Below the pieces are notes generated by a model. That model saw only the letters and a list, made by a program, of their open reading frames with translations. It ran no database searches and was not told where the DNA came from. DNA of 64,000 bases from Bryobacterales bacterium (GTDB lineage: Bacteria > Acidobacteriota > Terriglobia > Bryobacterales > Bryobacteraceae): the NCBI GenBank assembly GCA_020847975.1, contig JADLBD010000282.1, forward strand, positions 16,400 through 80,399, written 5' to 3'. Below, piece after piece: positions 25,574 through 34,312 of the stretch. Both the position numbers and the translations under genes were made by a program. Each line of letters begins with the position of its first letter. Positions within the stretch are counted from its first letter, which is position 1.

Positions 25574-26152
25574 ATGAAGACTTTTGCTCAGTTCCGGCAG
25601 CAGGCGGTGTTCTTGAGAGAATCCAGCGGTTCCACCAACATCGAAAAGACGCTTTTGAAGGCGTTGAAGGTCTTAAAGCTATTCAACGTCCCACATTATG
25701 TTTGTGGCGATTTTGCCGTGCAGGAGCGTGGATATCCACGGTTCACGGTGGATGTAGACATCATTGTGCCGGATGTGGAGTTTGCTATCGAGAAGTTGTC
25801 GCTGAACGGTTTCAAACAGAACCACGGCTCCAAGATGACTGTGACGGATCGTGAGACCAAAGTTGAGGTCGATCTTCTGCCGGGCGGGAGAAAAGTCGAT
25901 CCCGGCCCCTTAGCCTTACCCATGCCCACCCAGGTTTCGGACAAGCCGCAAGTACTGACCTTGGAGAAACTGATTTCCTCCAAGCTGTCGACGTACATGG
26001 GACGCGGCATTGACCGCAGCCAGGATTACGCCGATGTCGTCCAACTAGTGAAGGCAAACCGCTTATCAAGGAACTTCGGCGTCGATGCGAAGGTTCGGGA
26101 CGAATACCACAAGATCTGGGATGCGCTTCACCAGCCGGACAAGAACGTGTGA
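25574..26152 (+). CDS. MNT/AbiEii-like nucleotidyltransferase-fold protein
   Basis: This 192-residue protein carries the minimal nucleotidyltransferase signature: G45-D46 in VCGDFAVQERGYPRF, then D60 and D62 in TVDVDIIV, and a third acidic residue in VEVDLLPGG near 104. The usual start of the motif, GG or GS, is GD here. A helical tail follows, with KLISSKLSTYMGRGIDRSQDYADVV, as in AbiEii/DUF1814-type proteins. Family members nucleotidylate tRNA or a partner and often form toxin-antitoxin or abortive-infection pairs. No HEPN, AbiEi or other partner of known type lies next to it. Codons are less GC-rich than in the neighbours, a hint of transfer. Confidence 0.75.
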   Translation: MKTFAQFRQQAVFLRESSGSTNIEKTLLKALKVLKLFNVPHYVCGDFAVQERGYPRFTVDVDIIVPDVEFAIEKLSLNGFKQNHGSKMTVTDRETKVEVDLLPGGRKVDPGPLALPMPTQVSDKPQVLTLEKLISSKLSTYMGRGIDRSQDYADVVQLVKANRLSRNFGVDAKVRDEYHKIWDALHQPDKNV

Positions 26153-26155
26153 AGC

Positions 26156-28234
26156 TTACCCCTCGAACACTACCATCTGATGCCCGTTCACCACGGGCAC
26201 GGTCACCCTGGCGTAGCCTTCGCGGTAGTCACAGCTCAGATCCTGGCGCTGCGGCGCGAGATAAACTTTCGCGGGACGGCGCGGCAGGCGGGCCGCCAGC
26301 GCCACATCGCGCAGCGGGATGACATCCTCGACGATGTCCAGGTCCGGGCTGCGCCGCTCGGGAATATAGTGCAGCACGTGGAGAATGTGCCGGCCGCGCT
26401 GCGTGGTCATGGTCACCTGCGCGGTGGTGGGCAGTTCCGCCCGTACCAGAGGATCCGGCAAAAGCCGCCGGAGCGCATTCGCCACCAGTTGCCGGTAGAC
26501 CGGGTAGCCGTGGCGCGCGTAGGCCCGGAAGATGGGGACTGCGAAGTACACTATGCGTCCGCGCTGGGCAGCCGCGGCGTAGCCGGTGGGTTTCTGATAG
26601 GGTGTCTGCTCCACCTGAAAATGACGGTAATCCTTGTCGAAGTAGCCGGCCCACACGCGCGCCAGTTCCGTCGTGCCCGGCTGCGCCTTCACCGCAGACC
26701 CCGTCTCATACATCTCGTGCACCATGTCGGGGACGCCCTCGCGGAGCGGTTCGAGCGCTTCGATGTACTGGGATTCGTGCTTCCAGGGGCCCTCGTAATC
26801 GAGCCCCATACCGGGTAGCGCAAAGCCTCTCCCGGCCGGGTCAAGCCCCGCTTCATGACTGAGGATCAGCCCGCCGCCCGCTTCGACATACGCCGCGAGT
26901 TTGTCGCGCAGCGCCTCATCCAGGCGGTAGTCGTCGGCCAGGATCAGCGCCTTGTAACGGGAGAACCCGGACTCGCGATCGAGCACGTCGAATTGCTGGC
27001 GCAGTTGGGTGAGCATGCGGTTGACGCCCATGGCGGAGTCGTTGCCGCGCGCCGCGGCCGGCGGGTAGAGGAAGGCGACCTCGGTGACGGCGGCGGCTCC
27101 ATCGCACCAGGGCTCTTTCTCAGCCACTGAGCGATAGGTGCGCGCGATGCGCTCGTAGGTGCGCGGGTTCAGCCGGCCGTCCGGGTGCAGGTGGTCGCCG
27201 ATGGCGCACCTGGTGGCCTGCGCCAGCATGCTGAAGCATTCGTAATCAAGCGCCGCCTGGTTGCGCACCGTGCCGAAATCGCCCCAACTGCGGTGGAACG
27301 CGCCGGTCATCCCCTGGGCCTCCAAGCCGAAGTTGCGCAAATAGCGCGAAGTCATCTGAAAATGGCCGTAGCCCCAGCTTCCGCCGGGCAGCGATTCGAT
27401 CTCGAGGTGGGTGTAATCGGAGGCAACCTGCCGCAGAAACTGGGGATCCTGCCCCAGGCGGAAGGGGCCGTTGATATACACGCTGGCCTTGGGCTTGCGC
27501 GCCCGCACCGTGGCGGCGAAACGGTCCATGGCGCGCTTCATCACGATGTAGGCGTGCTTGCGGCGGTCTTCCGCCCTGGTGCTGTCCAAGCCGAGCTTCT
27601 CGCGATCTTCCATGCACGAAGGGCCATGGCAGCCCGCGGGCGGGTGGTTGTAGTTGTCGTAAAACAGGCCGTCGGCTTCGTAGTTCTGAAGCACCTCGCC
27701 GGCCTGCGCCAGGATGTAATCCAGGTATGGCGTGTTGACGCAGACCAGCCCCAGGTTGGGGGTCAGCGGCCCGGCGCCCCCGCGGTGCCCGTACGACTTG
27801 CCTTCCGCGTCCAGGGCGCGCCATTCCGCATGCTTGCGCCAGATGTGCTGGTCGTACATGGTGCTGATGTAAACCGGCACGCGGATGCCCTGCCGGTGGC
27901 AGGCCTCGATCATGCCGCCTACCAGGTCGGCCTTCAGGTTCGGATGCCTCACTCCCACCTTGGTCGGGTAATAGGACATGCCGTGATGGCATTTCGCAAA
28001 AATGGTGATGGAGTTGACCGAGGCTTCCTTGAGCACGCGCGCGAACTCCTCGGCGTGGAAATGCTCACCCACGCCGGTGATCGCCGGAGAAGTATGAAAG
28101 TCGAGGTGGATGTGGCGGAAGGAGACCACGCCGGGCGGAATCCCGGCCCCCGGCGCGAAGCTCGCAAACCCGAGGAACCCCAGGCCGGCGGCGGCGCTCT
28201 GGAGCAGTTCGCGACGCGAAGTGTCGATCGGCAT
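26156..28234 (-). CDS. Tat-exported hypothetical glycosyl hydrolase (GHL6-like) with trimerisation-type domain
   Basis: This 692-residue protein starts with a Tat signal (TSRRELLQSAAAGLGFLGF) after AGGAG. The front half matches, by memory of the family, the hypothetical glycosyl hydrolase 6 barrel: VNSITIFAKCHHGMSYYPTK, IEACHRQGIRVPVYISTMY and the acidic YEADGLFYDNYNHPP. It is followed by a GATase-like domain as in GH42 (YKALILADDYRLDEALRD; VEAGGGLILSHEAG) and a C-terminal beta domain. It shares this plan with the gene at 19169-21337. The frame is open 61 codons upstream, but the Tat signal sets the start. It is downstream of the glycosidase at 28288 by 53 bases, so it is probably in one operon with it. 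The substrate is unknown. Confidence 0.78.
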   Translation of the reverse strand: MPIDTSRRELLQSAAAGLGFLGFASFAPGAGIPPGVVSFRHIHLDFHTSPAITGVGEHFHAEEFARVLKEASVNSITIFAKCHHGMSYYPTKVGVRHPNLKADLVGGMIEACHRQGIRVPVYISTMYDQHIWRKHAEWRALDAEGKSYGHRGGAGPLTPNLGLVCVNTPYLDYILAQAGEVLQNYEADGLFYDNYNHPPAGCHGPSCMEDREKLGLDSTRAEDRRKHAYIVMKRAMDRFAATVRARKPKASVYINGPFRLGQDPQFLRQVASDYTHLEIESLPGGSWGYGHFQMTSRYLRNFGLEAQGMTGAFHRSWGDFGTVRNQAALDYECFSMLAQATRCAIGDHLHPDGRLNPRTYERIARTYRSVAEKEPWCDGAAAVTEVAFLYPPAAARGNDSAMGVNRMLTQLRQQFDVLDRESGFSRYKALILADDYRLDEALRDKLAAYVEAGGGLILSHEAGLDPAGRGFALPGMGLDYEGPWKHESQYIEALEPLREGVPDMVHEMYETGSAVKAQPGTTELARVWAGYFDKDYRHFQVEQTPYQKPTGYAAAAQRGRIVYFAVPIFRAYARHGYPVYRQLVANALRRLLPDPLVRAELPTTAQVTMTTQRGRHILHVLHYIPERRSPDLDIVEDVIPLRDVALAARLPRRPAKVYLAPQRQDLSCDYREGYARVTVPVVNGHQMVVFEG

Positions 28235-28287
28235 GTGAAACTCTCCTGTCGGAAGTGGATGGCCAGCGGTCAGCCGGCGAAGCCCAT

Positions 28288-30573
28288 TTATTGTGCGATA
28301 CGCGAGTTGAGTCCGTGCTGCTTCGAATAGGCCGGGATCTCGCGCTCGAGCACGCCGCGGAGCTGCTGGATCTTTTCGGCCAGCACCTCCGGAGTGTAAA
28401 AGTAGTCCTGTTCCCACTCGTAGCCCAGGCGGGAATCGCGCATCTGGGTGTCGCGCGAGGCGCGGGTGCGCGCGAGTTCCTCTCGGGCAATGGCGGCCAT
28501 GCGGTTCAAGGCGGCGGTTTTCTCCGCTGCGCCTGCGGCCTGAGCCAGCTTCAGACGCAGGTCTTCAAATTCCAGGACGGCGGCGTCGCTGCGCATCATC
28601 CGCTGTAACTGCTCGGCCAGCAGCACTTCGCGAAACGCCGGGCGGCGCTTGCCGGCGGGCGCCTGGAGCGCGGCGCGGCGGTAGCTCTCGAGCCCTTTCT
28701 CCATCTCGTCGGCGGCCGCCAGCAGGTACTTGTGAAAGACCGGCAGGCTGAAAGGGCTGGCGTAGCGCGCGGCGGCATTGGTCTTGTTGCTGAAGTCCGG
28801 CGTCAGGATCACGCGCTCCGGGGCATAGGGCCAGTACTTACTCACCCGCACCCCGCCGGCCTGGATGCCAGGAAGGGCCCAACTGTGCTCCACCTCGATG
28901 GCGCGCACCTTGGGCTGCTCGAAGAACAGCGGCGAGCCGATGGCGTTGGTGGTCCCCATGTTGGGACCGGTGTCGGGCAGCAGCGCGATGGCCTTGCTGA
29001 AGTGGTTCCAGGCGGTGAGCGCCAGGTCTTCGCTGCCGGGGCCGAACTCCCGCCGCGCAATCGATTTCAGCAGATCATCGAGCGGCGGCGCGTCCGACCA
29101 ACTGTACCAGTTGCGCAGTTCCGCCACCCAGTTGGGCTTGAAGCCGTAGCTCCAGGTCTCCATGGCGCCGTCGATTTTGTGGTTCTCGAGTTCCTGGTAG
29201 CGGGCATGCCACTGGTAGGGGAAGGGCAGGTAAGGGAAGGTGCCGAACTGCCAGCTCGCGAAGGTATCGGCCTTGGCGAAGACCTTCATGCCGCGCCGGC
29301 GGGCGCGCTCGATCTGCGCCGCCGACACTTCCGCCGGACCCACCTCGTTGATGGCGTAGTCCTTGAGATAGCCCTCCTCGCCGTCGCGGGTGAACGTTTT
29401 GCCGTTTTCCCAGGTGACCAGCGGAATGACGTCCTGGGCATAGCGGTCGATGACGTAGCGCTTGGTGTCCACCGAGCGCGCGCGAAAATCGATGTTGTAA
29501 TCCCAGGGCAGCACCTCGATGGCCGGATTGATCTTGTGCATCTCCTCAGCGGCGACGGCCACCCCGCGCGTCCAGGCGTCGATCCACTTGCGGATGTCGG
29601 CGCGGTTCCAGGAGGGCCAGCGCTCGTAATCGAAGCCTTCGATGAGCAGCACGTAGCCGCGAATTTCCGGAAACTGCGTGACGTTGTCGCGCACCAGTTT
29701 GCGCAGCGCGGCCTCGTTCCCGGGTGTGCCATCCAGGTGGTGCATGATGGGCGCGTAGACATCCAGGCCGTAGCGCGCCGCGCGGTCAATGAGGTCGCGC
29801 ATGCGCGCCGGGTCCTGCCGCCGAATCATGTAGTTGTAGGGCCAGCCCGCCATCACCCCGTTCGGATTGGCGTACACCGAGGCGTAGATGGCGTCGAAAC
29901 CGTGGTGGGCGATCATCGAGAGATACGTGTCGGGCCACTCCATCCAGCCGAGGCCCGAGAGCGTCATGCGCGCGCCGTAGAGGCTGTGGCGCACGGTGTT
30001 GAGGCCGCGCGGCAGGAAGGGTGCTTCCCGCAGGCTCATACGCGCTTCCAGGTTGTAGAGCCCGTACATGGCCCCGCGCTCGTCGTAGCCGCAGATCGCG
30101 ATACGCTCAGGCCCTACGATGATCTGGTAATCCTTGCGGGCGGTGAGCGAACCGCCGCAACCAGGCATCTGGCCGCGCGTGCCCGCCACCACGGCACGGC
30201 TCATGCCACTCCATTCCGCCAGCGAGGCGGGCGTTTCCACTGCAACCTCCACCTGCATGGCGCGGTGGAGGTAATCCCGGAAATCCTCGGCCGCATGGCG
30301 CAGCACCGGGCCGGCATCGCCGGCGATGGCCAGCGTCCAGCCCTGCGCGGGCAGCGCCAGTTCCTCGGCGGCCGGCTTGGCGGCGGAATTGCGGCGCAGC
30401 GGCTCGGTCCAGGTTTCAATGGCCTTGCGGAAGTCGTGGGGCCGCTCGATGGGCAGGGCGGGGAGGGCGCGGGTAGCGAACTGGGCGGCGGAGACTGGCG
30501 CCTCGGCGGCGACGGCGGAGGACGCGCACAGCAGCGCGGCAGCCAGAAGCGCCGGATGGCGAGAAAGCTGCAT
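28288..30573 (-). CDS. Exported GH20/GH67-like glycosidase-type protein
   Basis: This 761-residue protein has a signal peptide (LLAAALLCASSAVAAEA). An N-terminal domain like that before GH20/GH67 barrels follows (WTLAIAGDAGPVLRHAAED; YDERGAMYGLYNLEARM), then a TIM-barrel (YLSMIAHHGFDAIYASVYAN; IEVLPWDYNIDF) and a helical C-terminal region. The C-terminus has RDSRLGYEWEQDYFY followed by KIQQLRGVLEREIPAYSKQ, a pattern shared with the lipoprotein at 34313 (RDSRLGFHSEAEGYKYF...), so the two are distant paralogues. The start is the ATG at 30573; earlier codons would lie before the signal peptide. It is divergent from receptor 4. The catalytic residues and linkage specificity are not assigned. Confidence 0.75.
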   Translation of the reverse strand: MQLSRHPALLAAALLCASSAVAAEAPVSAAQFATRALPALPIERPHDFRKAIETWTEPLRRNSAAKPAAEELALPAQGWTLAIAGDAGPVLRHAAEDFRDYLHRAMQVEVAVETPASLAEWSGMSRAVVAGTRGQMPGCGGSLTARKDYQIIVGPERIAICGYDERGAMYGLYNLEARMSLREAPFLPRGLNTVRHSLYGARMTLSGLGWMEWPDTYLSMIAHHGFDAIYASVYANPNGVMAGWPYNYMIRRQDPARMRDLIDRAARYGLDVYAPIMHHLDGTPGNEAALRKLVRDNVTQFPEIRGYVLLIEGFDYERWPSWNRADIRKWIDAWTRGVAVAAEEMHKINPAIEVLPWDYNIDFRARSVDTKRYVIDRYAQDVIPLVTWENGKTFTRDGEEGYLKDYAINEVGPAEVSAAQIERARRRGMKVFAKADTFASWQFGTFPYLPFPYQWHARYQELENHKIDGAMETWSYGFKPNWVAELRNWYSWSDAPPLDDLLKSIARREFGPGSEDLALTAWNHFSKAIALLPDTGPNMGTTNAIGSPLFFEQPKVRAIEVEHSWALPGIQAGGVRVSKYWPYAPERVILTPDFSNKTNAAARYASPFSLPVFHKYLLAAADEMEKGLESYRRAALQAPAGKRRPAFREVLLAEQLQRMMRSDAAVLEFEDLRLKLAQAAGAAEKTAALNRMAAIAREELARTRASRDTQMRDSRLGYEWEQDYFYTPEVLAEKIQQLRGVLEREIPAYSKQHGLNSRIAQ

Positions 30574-30707
30574 ACGGCGAGTATCCACTAACTCTTGCCG
30601 CGGATGCAAGTCAATCCTTGCCCTTCTCTGCATGGGTTGCGTGCACAATTCCTAGGGAAAACGCATTCTTTCGGAGACGGAGATGTCTCTGCACGGGTTT
30701 TTGGGGC

Positions 30708-30735
30708 TTGACATCCGGTATACAAACACTATACT
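30708..30735 (+). promoter_or_regulatory. Sigma70-type promoter of receptor 4
   Basis: TTGACA (30708-30713) and TATACT (30730-30735) are 16 bases apart, matching the consensus at 11 of 12 positions with slightly short spacing. The expected start lies near 30742, giving a leader of about 38 bases before the ATG at 30780. Confidence 0.65.
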
Positions 30736-30745
30736 GACCGCATAC

Positions 30746-30766
30746 AGATCCTACGCTTCAGGATCT
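30746..30766 (+). promoter_or_regulatory. Leader hairpin of receptor 4
   Basis: AGATCCT (30746-30752) and AGGATCT (30760-30766) can pair across a 7-base loop. The hairpin begins just after the predicted transcript start and ends one base before AAGGAG (30768-30773), so it could shield the ribosome site, stabilise the RNA end, or as DNA bind a repressor. Confidence 0.35.
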
Positions 30767-30779
30767 TAAGGAGAGTGCT

Positions 30780-33700
30780 ATGCGTCAGAATTGCCACTAC
30801 GCGATTGTGCTCGCGTTCCTTCCTGTGTCTCTCGCTTTGATTCCATTGGCTGCACAGTCCATCATGGGCTCGGTTTCGGGCCGTGTGGTAGATCCGTCGG
30901 GCAACGTGATCGTGGGTGCGCCCGTGGTATTGATGAACGAGCGAACCAGTGACGTGCGCAGAGTGGATACTAATGAGCTCGGCGCTTTTGCGTTCCCCTC
31001 GGTGCAACCGGGGGTCTATACGCTGCGTGTCGAACAGCAGGGTTTCCAGTCCGTGGAACGAACGGGCATGAACCTGAGCGCCAACGAGCGGCTGGCGCTC
31101 GGAGACATTCCGCTCCAGATCGGCGCGGTAACGGAAAAGGTCACGGTGCAGGCGGCAGGGGAGGTGGTCCAGACCGCCAGTTCGGACCACTCCGCGGAAT
31201 TGACGTCCAGCCAGATCAACATGATTCTGGTTCGTGGGCGAGACGTCATGTCGCTGCTGCGCACCATGCCCGGCGTGACCTACACGCCCGACACGGACGC
31301 GGTGGGGGAAAACCTGGGCACCAGTTTTCCGAATATCCAGGGCGGGCGCTACGAGTGGAACACTCTGAACGTGGATGGCTTGGCCGGCAACGATCTCGGC
31401 AATCCGTACACTGGTTCGAGTTCGATCAATCTTGACGCCATCTCCGACGTGAAAGTGCTGCTCAACAACTACCAGGCCGAGTACGGCCGCAACGGCGGCG
31501 CGTTCATTAATGTGGTGACCAAGAGCGGCACCCAGCAGTTTCACGGGAGCGGCTACTGGTACAAGCGCCACGAGATGCTCAACGCCAACAACTTCTTCAA
31601 CAATCTGAACCGGGTGGCCAAGCCGGTGTACCGTTACAACACGCTGGGCGTCACGGTGGGCGGGCCCGTCTATATTCCAGGCAAGTTCAATTCCCGCAGG
31701 GAGAAGCTGTTCTTCTTCTATTCGTTTGAAGACTGGGGCAGCAAGTCACCGCGGGCTCTACAGCAGACCACAGTCCCAACGGCCCTGGAGCGCTCGGGGA
31801 ATTTCGGCCAAACGCTCGACGTGAGCGGAGCCCTCATCGTAATGAGAGATCCCACTGCGGGGAGCCCCTTTCCGGAAAACGTGGTTCCCGCCAGCCGAAT
31901 CAACAAGAACGGCCAGATTCTGCTCAACGTCTTCCCGCAGCCGAATGCCCCCAACCGCGCCGTGACGCGGGGCGCCTACAACTACAATTTCAGCCAGAGC
32001 TGGAAAATTCCCAAGCAGCAACACCTGTTCAAGATCGATTACCTGCCGACCGGTAAGGACCGCTTCTCGGTGCGCGGTTCGACGTGGCGGGCCGACAACC
32101 AGGGGTATGGCGCTCCGGCGGGAGGGCGGGCCACCTGGGACGAGATCCTCTCGCGTTATCTGTTCCGGTTCCCGAGCCTGGTCGTGAATTACACCAGAAC
32201 CATCAGTCCCAGCATGGTCAACGAGTTCTCCGCGGGCGCGGGACACAGCATGGAAGAGGCCACGCCGCTGAACGACGGCGACCTGAAGAAGTTGAACCGC
32301 GCCGCCCTGGGCATGACCCTGGGACAGTTCTACCCGCAGAACAATCCCTTAAATTTCATCCCCATGGCCTCATTCGGCGGCGTGCCGGCAGCGGCGGATA
32401 TCGGTTGGGACGGCCGCTTCCCCATGCACGGGGCAGACACCACGTTCAACTTCAGCGACAACTTCAGTTGGATTCGCGGAGCGCATGCGTTCAAGTTCGG
32501 GATCTTTGCGGACCGGGGCCGGGAGTACGAGGGCGAGGACGGCACCTTCGCCGGCAACTTCTCGTTTGCCCGCGACGTGAACAATCCGCTGGACGCCAAC
32601 TACGCATATGCCAATGCCGTCCTTGGCAACTATTACTCCTATGTGGAGTCCACGTCGCGGCCGGGCTACAACGGGCGCAGCACGATTCTGCAATGGTTCG
32701 CTCAGGACACCTGGAAGGTGACCCGGAAGCTGACCCTGGATGCCGGACTCCGGTTCGTCTGGTACACGCCATGGACGCAGAAGAACGGAACCAGCGCGGC
32801 GTTCTCACCGGAGCGGTATCAGCTCTCCAAGGCTCCGGTTCTATACCTGCCGGCGCTGGACGCAAACGGGCGGCGCGTCGCCCGAAACCCGCTTACTGGG
32901 CAACTCGCCATCCCGCCGCTGATCGGCGTGTACGTACCCAATTCCGGAGATCCGATTAACGGCATGGTGCTCGGCACGGACAACACCTACCCCGCGGGAT
33001 TCAAAGAGCAGCAGCCGGTACTGGTGGAGCCCCGCATCGGTCTTGCATACGACGTGTTCGGCAACGGCAAGATGGCCATCCGGGCCAGCTTCGGAACATT
33101 CCACAACACCCGCACGGTAGGCGGGCCGCCGGTGGTGGCCTCGAAGTTCAATCCGCCGCGGCAGTACAACCCGACGCTGTACTACGGGAACATGGAGGCG
33201 ATGCAGGGCGCCAGCAGCTATCTGTCGCCTCCCGGAACGGTGTACGGCTTCGAGAAGGCGTCCAAGACACCCACACTGTACAGCTACACCTTCGGCATCC
33301 AGCGCAATCTGGGTGCGGGCACGGTGCTGGATGCGGCTTATGTGGGCAATGTGACCCGGCACGTTCTGCAGATCCGCAACTTGAACTTGGTGCCCTACGG
33401 CGCGCGGTTCCTGCCGCAAAACGCCGATCCCACGAATCCGTCCACTTTTCTGAACGACAACTACTTCCGCCCTTATCCGGGTTACGGCAACATCAACTAT
33501 TACGAGAACGGCGGAACCACCAATTACAACGCCCTACAGATCTCGCTGAACCGGCGGTTCACCCGGGCTCTACAGTTCGGCATGTCCTACACCTGGTCCA
33601 AGGCCATGGATTTCAGCACCAACGAACAGTCCACGGTCTCCACCTACGCGCCGCGGCGTGTGTGGAACTATGGCAAGTCCGCATTCGACCAGACCCACAA

Positions 33701-34253
33701 CCTGGTATTGAACTACATTTGGGATGTGCCGAAGCTGAGCAAGCAGTGGGACAACCCTGGGGTGCGGGTGGTGTTCGACAACTGGCAGGTGGCCGGCTTC
33801 ACGGCTTTTGTGAGCGGGCAGCCAAGCGGCGTAGGTTTCAGCACGGTGGATGGAGCGGACATCACCGGCGGCGGCGACGGAGCGCGCATTATTGTGACCG
33901 GAAAAGCCCCGCTCTCGCACGGGGAACGCAGCTTCCTGAACTGGTTCAACACCGGCGTGTTTGCCCGTCCGCCCAGAGGCAGCATGGGGAATGCGCCGAA
34001 GGACGTCTTCAGGCTGCCGGGTGTTAACAACTGGGACATCTCGCTGTTCAAGAACTTCCTGATCGTGAGCGAGCCGCGCTACCTGCAATTCCGCTGGGAG
34101 ATGTACAATGCGTTCAACCATACGCAGTTCCAGAGCGTGGACGCTACGGCGCGATTCGACGCGCAGGGCAACCAGGTGAACGCGCGATTCGGCCAGGTGA
34201 CGGCGGCGCGGGCGGCGCGCGTCATTCAGTTATCGCTGCGTTTCAGCTTCTGA
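30780..34253 (+). CDS. TonB-dependent receptor, Oar-like with N-terminal CNA-B domain (receptor 4)
   Basis: This 1157-residue protein is the largest receptor here. It has a signal peptide ending LIPLAAQS, a CNA-B domain (SGRVVDPSGNVIVGAPVVL; GAFAFPSVQPGVYTLRV), a plug-like region with LVRGRDVMSLLRTMPGVTY instead of the LPLNGRN element, and a barrel ending LRFSF. Its ATG has AAGGAG 6 bases upstream. A lipoprotein of glycosidase type follows 59 bases later, and two further glycosidase-like genes diverge from it, so it is the core of a PUL-like locus. It is the likely importer of the oligosaccharide they release. Confidence 0.93.
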   Translation: MRQNCHYAIVLAFLPVSLALIPLAAQSIMGSVSGRVVDPSGNVIVGAPVVLMNERTSDVRRVDTNELGAFAFPSVQPGVYTLRVEQQGFQSVERTGMNLSANERLALGDIPLQIGAVTEKVTVQAAGEVVQTASSDHSAELTSSQINMILVRGRDVMSLLRTMPGVTYTPDTDAVGENLGTSFPNIQGGRYEWNTLNVDGLAGNDLGNPYTGSSSINLDAISDVKVLLNNYQAEYGRNGGAFINVVTKSGTQQFHGSGYWYKRHEMLNANNFFNNLNRVAKPVYRYNTLGVTVGGPVYIPGKFNSRREKLFFFYSFEDWGSKSPRALQQTTVPTALERSGNFGQTLDVSGALIVMRDPTAGSPFPENVVPASRINKNGQILLNVFPQPNAPNRAVTRGAYNYNFSQSWKIPKQQHLFKIDYLPTGKDRFSVRGSTWRADNQGYGAPAGGRATWDEILSRYLFRFPSLVVNYTRTISPSMVNEFSAGAGHSMEEATPLNDGDLKKLNRAALGMTLGQFYPQNNPLNFIPMASFGGVPAAADIGWDGRFPMHGADTTFNFSDNFSWIRGAHAFKFGIFADRGREYEGEDGTFAGNFSFARDVNNPLDANYAYANAVLGNYYSYVESTSRPGYNGRSTILQWFAQDTWKVTRKLTLDAGLRFVWYTPWTQKNGTSAAFSPERYQLSKAPVLYLPALDANGRRVARNPLTGQLAIPPLIGVYVPNSGDPINGMVLGTDNTYPAGFKEQQPVLVEPRIGLAYDVFGNGKMAIRASFGTFHNTRTVGGPPVVASKFNPPRQYNPTLYYGNMEAMQGASSYLSPPGTVYGFEKASKTPTLYSYTFGIQRNLGAGTVLDAAYVGNVTRHVLQIRNLNLVPYGARFLPQNADPTNPSTFLNDNYFRPYPGYGNINYYENGGTTNYNALQISLNRRFTRALQFGMSYTWSKAMDFSTNEQSTVSTYAPRRVWNYGKSAFDQTHNLVLNYIWDVPKLSKQWDNPGVRVVFDNWQVAGFTAFVSGQPSGVGFSTVDGADITGGGDGARIIVTGKAPLSHGERSFLNWFNTGVFARPPRGSMGNAPKDVFRLPGVNNWDISLFKNFLIVSEPRYLQFRWEMYNAFNHTQFQSVDATARFDAQGNQVNARFGQVTAARAARVIQLSLRFSF

Positions 34254-34312
34254 TCATGGCGGCGAAACCAGCCACCGGGCGGGCTCCCTTTTGCATCCGC
34301 AGTGGAGGACTC

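Noticed and set aside
28732..30591. 619-codon + strand open frame
   Set aside because: It is antisense to the glycosidase gene at 28288-30573. Its translation is Arg/His/Val-rich with no domain or signal, as expected of a shadow frame in GC-rich DNA.
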